Below are positions 25,821 through 32,831 of a DNA stretch of 36,328 nt, in pieces; position 1 is the first letter of the stretch, and each line of letters starts with the position of its first letter. This DNA comes from Streptomyces physcomitrii. Lineage in GTDB: Bacteria > Actinomycetota > Actinomycetes > Streptomycetales > Streptomycetaceae. The stretch is taken from positions 57,184 through 93,511 of the forward strand of contig NZ_JAAWWP010000024.1 of NCBI RefSeq assembly GCF_012273655.1, read 5' to 3'. The notes beneath the pieces are model-generated. The model was not told the DNA's origin, did no database searches, and was given only the letters and a program-made list of their open reading frames with translations. The position numbers and the translations under genes were made by a program.

Positions 25821-27272
25821 TCAGCCGCCCTCTCGGCCCCCCTCCGCCTCCCGCTCCCCGGCGCTCCCCCGCGCCTCGGCCGTCTCCCGCTCCCCGGCTG
25901 CCTCCGAGGGCTCCCCCGGCCCGGTGTCCGCCGCGGGCACCGGCACCAGGGGCAGCGGCTCGGCGCGCTCCAGATCCGGGTCGTCGGTCCGGAAGGTGCG
26001 CACCCGGCCCGGACCCGAGTACGGCGTCTCGAAGCGCACGGTCACCCGGCCGATCCCGCTCCCCTGCACCCAGCCGTGGCCGAAGGCGGCGTGGCGCACA
26101 TCGTGCCCCGCGGGCCAGGAGCGCTCCGCCGGGGCGACCTCCGCGACCGGGGCGGCGGGCCGGGGCTGCTCCGCGTCGGCTTCCGGCTCCGGCCGCTCGC
26201 TCGCCGCCTGCGCGAACAGGTCCTCCTGGGTGTAGTCCGCGAGCCCGGTGACCCCGACGCCGAGCAGCCGCACACCGCCCGTGGTGTCCACCGACTCCAG
26301 CAGCCGCGCCGCGGACTCGCGCACCACCGCGGGATCGTCGGTGGGGCCCCGCAGCGTCTCCGAGCGGGTGAGGGTGGAGAAGTCGTAGCGGCGGACCTTC
26401 AGCACCACGGTGCGCCCGGACCGCCCGGCCGCCCGCAGCCGCTGCACGCACCGCCCGGCCAGCCGGTGCACCTCCCCGCGCACCCGCACCCGGTCGTGGA
26501 TGTCGATGTCGTACGTGTCCTCCACCGAGACCGACTTCGCGTCCCGCTCGGCCACCACCGGGCGCTCGTCGTGGGCGAGCGCCATCGCGTACAGCCCCTC
26601 GCCGTGCGCCTTGCCGAGGAGCCGCACCAGCTCCTCCATCCCGGCCTCGGCGATCTCCCCGACCGTGGTGATCCCGGCCCGGCGCAGATGGTCGCCGGTC
26701 GCGGGCCCGACGCCGGGCAGGGTGCGCACCGGCATCGGGGCGAGGAGTTCGCGCTCGGTGCCCGGCTCTATGAGCACCAGACCGTCGGGCTTGGCCTCCT
26801 CCGAGGCGATCTTGGCGAGCATCTTGGAGGCGGCCAGGCCCACCGAGCCGGTCAGCCCCGTGGTCGCCCGGATGTCGGCCCGCAGCCCCCGGCCCACCGC
26901 GCGCGCCGAGTCCGCGTCCCAGGCGGCGCCCTCCGCCTCCAGGTCCACGAAGGCCTCGTCCAGGCTCAGCGGCTCCACCAGCGGGGAGAGCGCCCGCAGC
27001 AGCGCCATGACCTGCTCGCTGACGGCGCGGTAGAGCCCGAAGCGGGGCACCAGATAGGCGGCGTGCGGGGCGAGCCGGCGCGCCTGGCCCATCGGCATCG
27101 CCGAGTGCACCCCGAAGACCCGGGCCTCGTAGGAGGCGGTCGCCACCACCCCGCGGGGACCGAGACCGCCGACCACCACGGCCTTTCCGCGCAGGCTCGG
27201 CTTGGCGGCCTGCTCCGCCGAGGCGTAGAAGGCGTCCATGTCGAGATGCAGGATGGTGGGCGAGGTCCTCAC
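25821..27272 (-). CDS. dinB: DNA polymerase IV (Y family) with C-terminal extension
   Basis: A 483-residue translesion polymerase. The metal-binding Asp residues are in ILHLDMDAFYAS (residues 8-19) and the Asp-Glu pair in PLSLDEAFVDL; SYEARVFGVHSAMP is the fingers region, LPGVGPATGDHLRRAGI the helix-hairpin-helix, and the little-finger domain ends with GVRLLGVGVTGLADYTQEDLF. No conserved C-terminal beta-clamp motif stands out, although QEDLF is a plausible one. About 60 residues beyond (DVRHAAFGHGWVQGSGIGRVTVRFET...PGRVRTF) form a separate small beta-rich module, then an acidic tail. The start GTG at 27272 was chosen because it precedes the family N-terminus; another in-frame start at 27302 is possible. 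It would bypass DNA damage; no LexA site was clearly seen. Confidence 0.94.
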   Translation of the reverse strand: MRTSPTILHLDMDAFYASAEQAAKPSLRGKAVVVGGLGPRGVVATASYEARVFGVHSAMPMGQARRLAPHAAYLVPRFGLYRAVSEQVMALLRALSPLVEPLSLDEAFVDLEAEGAAWDADSARAVGRGLRADIRATTGLTGSVGLAASKMLAKIASEEAKPDGLVLIEPGTERELLAPMPVRTLPGVGPATGDHLRRAGITTVGEIAEAGMEELVRLLGKAHGEGLYAMALAHDERPVVAERDAKSVSVEDTYDIDIHDRVRVRGEVHRLAGRCVQRLRAAGRSGRTVVLKVRRYDFSTLTRSETLRGPTDDPAVVRESAARLLESVDTTGGVRLLGVGVTGLADYTQEDLFAQAASERPEPEADAEQPRPAAPVAEVAPAERSWPAGHDVRHAAFGHGWVQGSGIGRVTVRFETPYSGPGRVRTFRTDDPDLERAEPLPLVPVPAADTGPGEPSEAAGERETAEARGSAGEREAEGGREGG

Positions 27273-27376
27273 GTCACCGATGTTCCCGCACACCACTGAC
27301 AACGGGGCCGGGAAACCGGCAACGGCCTCCGCGAAGGCCCTCGCGCGGTGCCGGGGGCCTCATCCGGCGGGCGGTC

Positions 27377-28012
27377 TCAGACGGCCTTGTTGCGGCGCCG
27401 GGCCAGCTCGTCGGCGGGGTGGTGCGGCACCAGCGTCTCGCCGGTGTCGACGCGCTCCCCGTGCAACTGCGACAGCGCGCCCTCCACGTCCCGCCACACC
27501 ACACCCACGGCGATGCCGAAGATCCCCTGGCCGCCCTGGAGCAGATCGTGGACCTCGTCGGGCGAGGTGCACTCGTAGACGGTGGCGCCGTCGCTCATCA
27601 GCGTCATGCGCTCCAGGTCGCGGAAGCCGCGCTCGCGCAGGTGCTGGATGGTGCTGCGGATGTTCTGCAGGGACACCCCGGTGTCCAGGAGCCGCTTGAC
27701 GATCTTCAGGACGACCACGTCGCGGAAGCTGTAGAGCCGCTGGGTGCCCGAGCCGTAGGCGGGCCTGACCGTCGGCTCGACGAGCGCCGTACGCGCCCAG
27801 TAGTCGAGCTGCCGGTAGGTGATGCCCGCCGCCGCGCAGGCCGTGGGGCCGCGGTAGCCGATCTCCTCGGCGCCCGGTCCGCTCCCCGCCGAGGCGGGTG
27901 CGGGCAGCTTGGGAGCACGTTCGGTCCTGTTGCCCTGAAGCTGATACGGACCGCGGTCCCCGAGGCTGCGCCCGGGAACTCCCCCAGTCGTACCGTCGCC
28001 GCTCATGCCCAC
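27377..28012 (-). CDS. MerR family regulator (McdR/Rv1830-like)
   Basis: A 211-residue regulator. A disordered N-terminal 50 residues precede a MerR winged helix (YRGPTACAAAGITYRQLDYWARTALVEP, then YSFRDVVVLKIVKRLLDTGVSLQNI), followed by a C-terminal helical region with GIFGIAVGVVWRDVEGALSQL. The position beside the bifunctional nuclease, FtsR and FHA genes matches the mycobacterial Rv1830 gene, reported to influence cell division (McdR). The mapping is from memory of gene order. GGAGG lies 5 bases before the GTG at 28012; an ATG at 28006 is an alternative. A 15-bp perfect palindrome at 28094-28108 sits 82 bp upstream and is a candidate binding site. Confidence 0.85.
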   Translation of the reverse strand: MGMSGDGTTGGVPGRSLGDRGPYQLQGNRTERAPKLPAPASAGSGPGAEEIGYRGPTACAAAGITYRQLDYWARTALVEPTVRPAYGSGTQRLYSFRDVVVLKIVKRLLDTGVSLQNIRSTIQHLRERGFRDLERMTLMSDGATVYECTSPDEVHDLLQGGQGIFGIAVGVVWRDVEGALSQLHGERVDTGETLVPHHPADELARRRNKAV

Positions 28013-28093
28013 GCCGACCTCCGCGTCCTTGACCTGCCTCCACGACCGTAGGCAGTCACCATGGGTGCGTCAACGATCGCCGCGCTCGCCACG

Positions 28094-28108
28094 CCGGGTG
28101 ATTATCAC
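28094..28108. promoter_or_regulatory. Perfect 15-bp palindrome in the MerR promoter
   Basis: GGGTGAT-T-ATCACCC has 7-bp perfect arms around one base, and on the minus strand contains GATAAT, a good -10 match. This overlap of a -10 and an operator-like palindrome suggests regulation of the downstream MerR gene. The assignment to any regulator is inferred. Confidence 0.5.
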
Positions 28109-28185
28109 CCTGAGAGTGGTTTCCCGTGCCCCGCCACGGGGAAAGTCTGGCCGAATGCGCTCGGGCACCCGGCGCGCACCGCCCC

Positions 28186-28659
28186 TCACTGGCTGTTGGT
28201 GCCGAAGTCCTCGGGCGAGATCTGGTCCAGGAACTCCCGGAACTTCTCGACCTCGTCCTCCTGCTCGTCCGGGATAGCGATCCCGGCGTCGTCGAGGACC
28301 CCGTCGCTGCCGAAGATGGGCGTACCGGTCCGCAGCGCGAGCGCTATGGCGTCGGAGGGCCGGGCGCTGACCTCGACGCCGCTGGCGAAGACCAGCTCCG
28401 CGTAGAAGACGCCCTCTCTCAGGTCGGTGATGCGCACCTCGCTGAGCTCCTGGCCCACGGCTTCGAGCACGTCCTTGAACAGGTCGTGCGTGAGTGGTCG
28501 CGGAGGAGTCATGCCCTGCTGCGCGAAGGCGATGGCGGTGGCCTCCCCCGGGCCGATCCAGATGGGGAGGTAGCGATCGCCTCCCACTTCGCGCAGGAGC
28601 ACGATCGGCTGGTTGGAGGGCATTTCGACCCGGACACCTACGACGTCGAGCTCGTTCAC
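28186..28659 (-). CDS. Bifunctional nuclease family protein (DUF151)
   Basis: A 157-residue protein. LDVVGVRVEMPSNQPIVLLREVG, YLPIWIGPGEATAIAF and the RPSDAIALALRTGTPIFGSDGVLDDAGI core identify the DUF151/bifunctional-nuclease family, named after a plant relative that cleaves RNA and DNA. The biochemical role in actinobacteria is unresolved. The acidic tail (DEQEDEVEKFREFLDQISPEDFG) is shared with actinobacterial relatives. The GTG at 28659 lies 6 bases after TAGGGT (28666-28671), so the transcript is probably leaderless. It lies between the two MerR genes, in the order seen in M. tuberculosis (Rv1828-Rv1829-Rv1830). Confidence 0.92.
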   Translation of the reverse strand: MNELDVVGVRVEMPSNQPIVLLREVGGDRYLPIWIGPGEATAIAFAQQGMTPPRPLTHDLFKDVLEAVGQELSEVRITDLREGVFYAELVFASGVEVSARPSDAIALALRTGTPIFGSDGVLDDAGIAIPDEQEDEVEKFREFLDQISPEDFGTNSQ

Positions 28660-28733
28660 ACAGCAACCCTAGGCCGTGCCCGGCACCTTTGGGTAGTCGG
28701 ACCGGCCGGGAACCCCGGCCGCGCACCCCCTTA

Positions 28734-29468
28734 TCAGGGCAAACGCACCCCGAGAGCCGATTGCAGGAGCACCGAGTGGAGCCTCGCGGTCAGCCCGGCC
28801 AGCTCTTTCGTACGAGCCTGGGCGTGGGCCCGCGTCTGCGGGTTGCGGTGCAGCCGCAGCGGCGCCACGACCTGGTCGACCAGGCCCGCCTCACGCTCCG
28901 CGGAGGCCTTGAGGACCCGCAGATGCCGCGGCTCGATCCCGAACCGCCCCAGCTCCCGTACGAGAGTGGCGACCGTCAGCGCCTCGGCCTCGTACCCCCC
29001 GCCGGGCAGCGCGCCGAGCAGCCCGTAGGACTCCCATTCCGCCAGGGTGTCCTCGTCGACCTGGGCCGCGGCGAGCAGCTCCGCGCGACCGACCCGGACG
29101 GCCGGCCGCTCGCCGTCCCCGGGGGCCTCGGGCTCGGCCTCCTCCGCGCTCTCCTGCGCGGCGGCGGGCGCCTCCCCCGCGGGCCCGGCGTCCAGCTGCT
29201 CGCGGATGACCTTCAGAGGGAGGTACTGGTCCCGCTGCATCCGCAGGACCCGGGCGAGGCGCTCCACGTCACCCGGGGTGAACTTGCGGTAGCCGGAGGG
29301 CGTGCGCTGCGGCTCCACCAGGCCCTCGGCCTCCAGGAAGCGGATCTTGGAGAGGGTGACCTCGGGGAATTCCTCGCGCAGGACGTTCAGCACGCTGCCG
29401 ATGCTCAGCAGCCTGCCGTCCGCCGCGGCGGCGCCGTCGCCGGCACCGCCGCCCGGAGTTCGAAGCAT
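28734..29468 (-). CDS. ftsR: MerR family regulator FtsR
   Basis: A 244-residue regulator. The MerR winged helix spans about residues 20-90: LSIGSVLNVLREEFPEVTLSKIRFLEAEGLVEPQRTPSGYRKFTPGDVERL. A Glu/Ala-rich linker follows, then a helical C-terminal domain with ELLAAAQVDEDTLAEWESYGLL and a distal helix rich in Arg/His. FtsR was described in Corynebacterium as a regulator of ftsZ and is conserved next to the GarA/OdhI gene, which is exactly the arrangement here. AGGGAAGG lies just before the ATG at 29468. The gap of 41 bp to the FHA gene suggests co-transcription. Whether it controls cell-division genes in this organism is inferred from family knowledge. Confidence 0.9.
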   Translation of the reverse strand: MLRTPGGGAGDGAAAADGRLLSIGSVLNVLREEFPEVTLSKIRFLEAEGLVEPQRTPSGYRKFTPGDVERLARVLRMQRDQYLPLKVIREQLDAGPAGEAPAAAQESAEEAEPEAPGDGERPAVRVGRAELLAAAQVDEDTLAEWESYGLLGALPGGGYEAEALTVATLVRELGRFGIEPRHLRVLKASAEREAGLVDQVVAPLRLHRNPQTRAHAQARTKELAGLTARLHSVLLQSALGVRLP

Positions 29469-29509
29469 GGGCCTTCCCTGGGATTCCCCCGGACCGGGTC
29501 GGGGGGCGG

Positions 29510-30355
29510 TCAGATGCCCCGCTGGCTCGCGTAGAAGACCAGCCGGTACTTGCCGATCTGCACCTCGTCGCCGTTGGTCAGCGCCACCGCGTCGATCCGC
29601 TCGCGATTGACGTAGGTGCCGTTGAGGCTGCCGACATCGGCGACGTGGAAGGAGCCGTCGGGCTGGCGGCGGAACTCCACATGGCGCCGGGAGACGGTCA
29701 CGTCGTCGAGGAAGATGTCGCTCTGCGGGTGGCGTCCCGCGGTGGTGAGGTCCCCGTCGAGCAGGAAGCGGCTGCCGGAGTTGGGGCCGCGGCGCACGAT
29801 CAGCAGCGCCGAACCGCCGGGCAGCGCGTCGACCGCGGCCTGCGCCTCGGGCGAGAGCATCGGGGTGGGCGTCTGGCCGGTGGCCTCCGCCTCGTAGGCC
29901 TCGATGCCCGAGATGGAGATCGTCGAGGTGGTCTCCGAGGGGCGCTCACCGGCGCCCCCGGCACGCAGCGGCGCGCCGCAGTTGGAGCAGAAACGGCTCG
30001 ATTCCGCGTTGCGGTTCCCGCACCTCGTACACACCAGGGCCGACATGGACGGATCCTCCCGCCGCGGTTGCCCCGCGGCTGCCTGCGACGCATACGGGCC
30101 CGAGGCGTTGGCTCCACCCGCGCCCGGCGTTGACGGATCCCTGAAACCTATGGCGCCAGAACCGGCAGGGTCAACAGAAGACGCGCCCTGACCACCCGAA
30201 ATGTCTCCGCGCGGAGCAGCGACCTCGTCCCGGAACAGTGGACGGTCGTCCCCCTGCGCCTCCGGATCGCCGGACCGCTGTGCACGGTGGCGCGCGGTCG
30301 CGGCGCCACCCCCGTCACGCGCACTCTTGCCGAACAGCTTGCCAAACAACTTCAC
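29510..30355 (-). CDS. garA: FHA domain protein, GarA/OdhI-like with zinc ribbon
   Basis: A 281-residue protein. A basic N-terminus (KLFGKLFGK) and a disordered Gly/Ala-rich stretch lead to a zinc-ribbon near residues 108-126 (CTRCGNRNAESSRFCSNCG). Next comes the phospho-acceptor ETTST (about 141-145), matching the ETTS motif of GarA/OdhI, then an FHA domain at about 185-281 with GRHPQSDIFLDDVTVSRRHVEF and VGSLNGTYVNRERID. GarA and OdhI, when unphosphorylated, inhibit 2-oxoglutarate dehydrogenase and modulate glutamate metabolism; PknB/PknG phosphorylation switches them off by intramolecular FHA binding. The start is a GTG at 30355. The zinc ribbon and long linker are additions relative to the roughly 150-residue mycobacterial protein. 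Function is inferred from family. Confidence 0.88.
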   Translation of the reverse strand: MKLFGKLFGKSARDGGGAATARHRAQRSGDPEAQGDDRPLFRDEVAAPRGDISGGQGASSVDPAGSGAIGFRDPSTPGAGGANASGPYASQAAAGQPRREDPSMSALVCTRCGNRNAESSRFCSNCGAPLRAGGAGERPSETTSTISISGIEAYEAEATGQTPTPMLSPEAQAAVDALPGGSALLIVRRGPNSGSRFLLDGDLTTAGRHPQSDIFLDDVTVSRRHVEFRRQPDGSFHVADVGSLNGTYVNRERIDAVALTNGDEVQIGKYRLVFYASQRGI

Positions 30356-30545
30356 GGGCGATTCCCCTTGACCGAAACAGACCCGCCCGTGGGGCAGGAC
30401 GAACCCTGACTGCTCACTGCTGCCGACCCGGACACTCTCTCAACGTCCTTGTCCGCCCAACAGTTTCCCTCACGCGCGGCTTTCGTGATGTGCCGACCCC
30501 TCGCAAGCTCATGCCCCCGTCGGGCAGCCGCCATACACCGTTTCT

Positions 30546-31469
30546 TCACCGGGACGACGACCGAGCGTAGTCAGGCTCTTCGGCCGGTCGCAAGGCGTCC
30601 ACGACGACCTTCTCCTCGTCCTGCACACTCACCACCGCCTGCTCCTTCTCCAGCGTCTGCACGACTCCCCCTGGGATGTTCAGCGCCGGCGCGAGGTCCT
30701 CCGGTTTACCGATGACCCGAAAACGATACGGCGCCTTGATCTTGTTCCCATCCACGCTCACTCCACCCCCGGAAGCGTCGGAAAGATACGTATTGGCCAC
30801 CACACGCACCCCGTTGACCTGAATCGCCTCCGCCCCGGCGGCACGCAGCTCCTGGACGGCGTCGAGCAGCATGTCCGCCTCCACCGTCCCCTTCTTGTCC
30901 TCGACGGTCACCGTGATGCCCGGACCCTCGGCCGCCACCGTCCCCGCGAGGACGCCGAGCTGGCGCTCCTTCTCCAGGGTCTGCTTGCGGGCCTCCTCCG
31001 CCTGGTTGGAGCTGCTCTCCAGACCGGTCCGCTGCTCCTCCAGACGCTGCTTCTCATCTTCCAGACGCTGCGTACGGTCGTCGAGTTCATCCAGGATGCG
31101 TACGAGATCCTCCTGGCGCGCGCCCCGCAGCGCGCTGTTGTCGTTGGTCGACGCCACCTGGATGGCCAGCCCGAAGCCGAGCCCGGCGAGCAGCACGGCC
31201 ACGATGAGCTGGGCCCTGCTGACCCGCGGCGGCCACAGACTGCTCAGCAGCCGCCGCCGTCCGCTCTCGTCGGGGGCGTGCGGCGCCGGGGAGGCGGCGG
31301 GGTCGGGCGCGGACTCCGCGGCAGTGGCGCCCCGATCGGCGCCCGCCTGCTCGGCGGGCACCTCGGCCGGCAGCTCCCTGCGGAAGTGCGGCTCGGGACG
31401 CTCGCCCCTGTCCACCGGGTTCTCGCGGTCCCTGGGGTCTTTGGGGTCCTTGGGGTCCATGCGCCTCAC
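30546..31469 (-). CDS. DUF881 family membrane protein (second copy)
   Basis: A 307-residue single-pass membrane protein. A charged, Pro-rich cytoplasmic N-terminus of about 75 residues leads to a transmembrane helix (LIVAVLLAGLGFGLAIQVA), then a coiled coil (DELDDRTQRLEDEKQRLEEQ) and the extracellular DUF881 domain (GPGITVTVEDKKG, LLDAVQELRAAGAEAIQVNGVRV). Its role is unknown, although DUF881 and Sbp genes cluster with cell-envelope and division genes. The start GTG at 31469 overlaps the stop of the Sbp gene as GTGA, mirroring the junction before it; an ATG at 31460 with GAGG is an alternative. Confidence 0.9.
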   Translation of the reverse strand: MRRMDPKDPKDPRDRENPVDRGERPEPHFRRELPAEVPAEQAGADRGATAAESAPDPAASPAPHAPDESGRRRLLSSLWPPRVSRAQLIVAVLLAGLGFGLAIQVASTNDNSALRGARQEDLVRILDELDDRTQRLEDEKQRLEEQRTGLESSSNQAEEARKQTLEKERQLGVLAGTVAAEGPGITVTVEDKKGTVEADMLLDAVQELRAAGAEAIQVNGVRVVANTYLSDASGGGVSVDGNKIKAPYRFRVIGKPEDLAPALNIPGGVVQTLEKEQAVVSVQDEEKVVVDALRPAEEPDYARSSSR

Positions 31470-31798
31470 GCCCGGAAGACGTGACGGCGGATGGCGGCCG
31501 CGTTGGAGAAGATGCGGATCCCGAGCACGACGACCACACCGGTGGACAGCTGCGCGCCGACCCCGAGCTTGTCGCCCAGGAAGACGATGAGCGCGGCGAC
31601 CACCACATTGGACAGGAAGGACACCACGAAGACCTTGTCGTCGAAGATGCCGTCGAGCATCGCCCGCAGGCCGCCGAAGACCGCGTCCAGTGCCGCGACC
31701 ACGGCGATCGGTAGGTAGGGCTCTACCACCGCGGGCACCTCGGGCCGGACCAGCAGTCCGACCACGACTCCCACGATGAGGCCCAGTACGGCGATCAC
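31466..31798 (-). CDS. sbp: Small basic family membrane protein (Sbp, DUF1290)
   Basis: A 110-residue membrane protein with three hydrophobic helices (VLGLIVGVVVGLLV, LPIAVVAALDAVFGGL, FVVSFLSNVVVAALIVFLGDKLG). The FDDKVFVVSFLSN core and final RIFSNAAAIRRHVF are diagnostic of DUF1290/small basic protein. It is found between two DUF881 genes in many actinobacteria, and its Bacillus relative lies near division genes. Function is unknown. Both ends overlap neighbours by GTGA (the GTG start at 31798-31796 sits on the preceding stop), indicating translational coupling and probably a stoichiometric complex with the DUF881 proteins. Confidence 0.93.
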   Translation of the reverse strand: MIAVLGLIVGVVVGLLVRPEVPAVVEPYLPIAVVAALDAVFGGLRAMLDGIFDDKVFVVSFLSNVVVAALIVFLGDKLGVGAQLSTGVVVVLGIRIFSNAAAIRRHVFRA

Positions 31799-32730
31799 GA
31801 TGTGCCCTTCCCCGATTTCTGCTGTTCTTGCTGCTTCTGCTGTTCTTGCTGCTTCTTCGTCACCGGCTGTGCGGTTCTGACGATCACGCTGGGCGCCGCG
31901 GGCAGCTTCAGCTCGTCGTGCACGGAGATGGCCGTACGGATGCCGAAGTTCTTCTGCAGCGCGTCCAGGTACTGCCCGTCGGCGCTGTCCTGGAAGGTGC
32001 GGCTGAGCCGGTCCTTGTCACCGATGGCGAGCACCGTGTAAGGCGGCACCAGCGGCCGGTTGTCGACCAGTATGGCGTCCCCGGCGGCGCGGATCGCGGA
32101 CAGGGCGGTCAGCCGCTGCCCGTTTATCGAGATGGCCTCGGCGCCGGACTCCCACAGGCCGTTGACCACCCGCTGCATGTCCCGGTCGCGGACCCGGCCG
32201 GTGTCGGAGAAGTCCGCGCTCTCCCGGGGGCCGCCGCCCTCGGACTGGGCCGATTTGGCGTCGTCCACGACGAGTTCGACCCCGGGGCCCTGCACGGCGA
32301 TCGCCCCGGAGAGCAGGCCCATCAGCTCGCCCTTGTCTCCGCCGTGCTTCCTCAGCGCCTCCTGCTGGCGGTCGCTCACCTCGTCGCGCAGCGAGTCGAC
32401 CTGGGACTCCAGCCGGTCGGCGGTCTCCGTCTCCTGATCGATACGGTCGATCAGTTCCTCGCGCTCCTTGGCCACCACCGGCGCGGCCACCCGCGCCTGC
32501 GCAGCGCCCACGGTGACGACGGCGGCCGCGAGCACCAGACCGGCGGCCAGCCCCAGCTTCGCCCGCAGCCGGCCCGGCAGTGCCGACTGGCCGCGGGCCC
32601 GCTTGCGCTCGGCCGCCTCGGCATACCCCTCGTCGAGGCCGTGCTCCATCACATTGGTCAGCAGCGACATGGAGGCGTCCGGGCGCGGGCGGCGCTGCGG
32701 GGTACTCCGTTCGGGCGGCTGCTGCGGCAT
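31795..32730 (-). CDS. DUF881 family membrane protein (first copy)
   Basis: A 311-residue single-pass membrane protein, paralogous to the DUF881 protein encoded downstream. A basic N-terminus of about 50 residues precedes a hydrophobic helix (LGLAAGLVLAAAVVTVGAA), then a coiled coil (LIDRIDQETETADRLESQVD) and the DUF881 domain (LLSGAIAVQGPGVELVVDDA, VVNGLWESGAEAISINGQRL). It ends in a Gln/Lys-rich low-complexity tail KKQQEQQKQQEQQKSGKG, encoded by an imperfect trinucleotide-type repeat. The ATG at 32730 was chosen; an ATG at 32739 three codons earlier is equally possible. It is separated from the upstream mpg gene by a terminator, so it probably starts the DUF881-Sbp-DUF881 operon. Confidence 0.9.
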   Translation of the reverse strand: MPQQPPERSTPQRRPRPDASMSLLTNVMEHGLDEGYAEAAERKRARGQSALPGRLRAKLGLAAGLVLAAAVVTVGAAQARVAAPVVAKEREELIDRIDQETETADRLESQVDSLRDEVSDRQQEALRKHGGDKGELMGLLSGAIAVQGPGVELVVDDAKSAQSEGGGPRESADFSDTGRVRDRDMQRVVNGLWESGAEAISINGQRLTALSAIRAAGDAILVDNRPLVPPYTVLAIGDKDRLSRTFQDSADGQYLDALQKNFGIRTAISVHDELKLPAAPSVIVRTAQPVTKKQQEQQKQQEQQKSGKGTS

Positions 32731-32786
32731 GCCGCACATCGTCGCACGTCGGGGCCCTCAGCTCCGAATGGCCCCACCGAACTCGC

Positions 32787-32817
32787 CCGGAGAGCACGGA
32801 AATCCCGCGCTCTCCGG
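32787..32817 (-). terminator. Hairpin terminator after mpg
   Basis: CCGGAGAGC (32787-32795) pairs with GCTCTCCGG (32809-32817) over 9 bp, extended by three more pairs beyond a mismatch. It begins 15 bp beyond the mpg stop. It separates mpg from the DUF881 operon. Confidence 0.65.
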
Positions 32818-32831
32818 TACGAATGCCCGGA

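Noticed and set aside
27273..27376. LexA (SOS) box upstream of dinB
   Set aside because: No GAAC-N4-GTTC-type or CGAAC-N4-GTTCG site was visible in the gap or near the start, so no SOS control is claimed.
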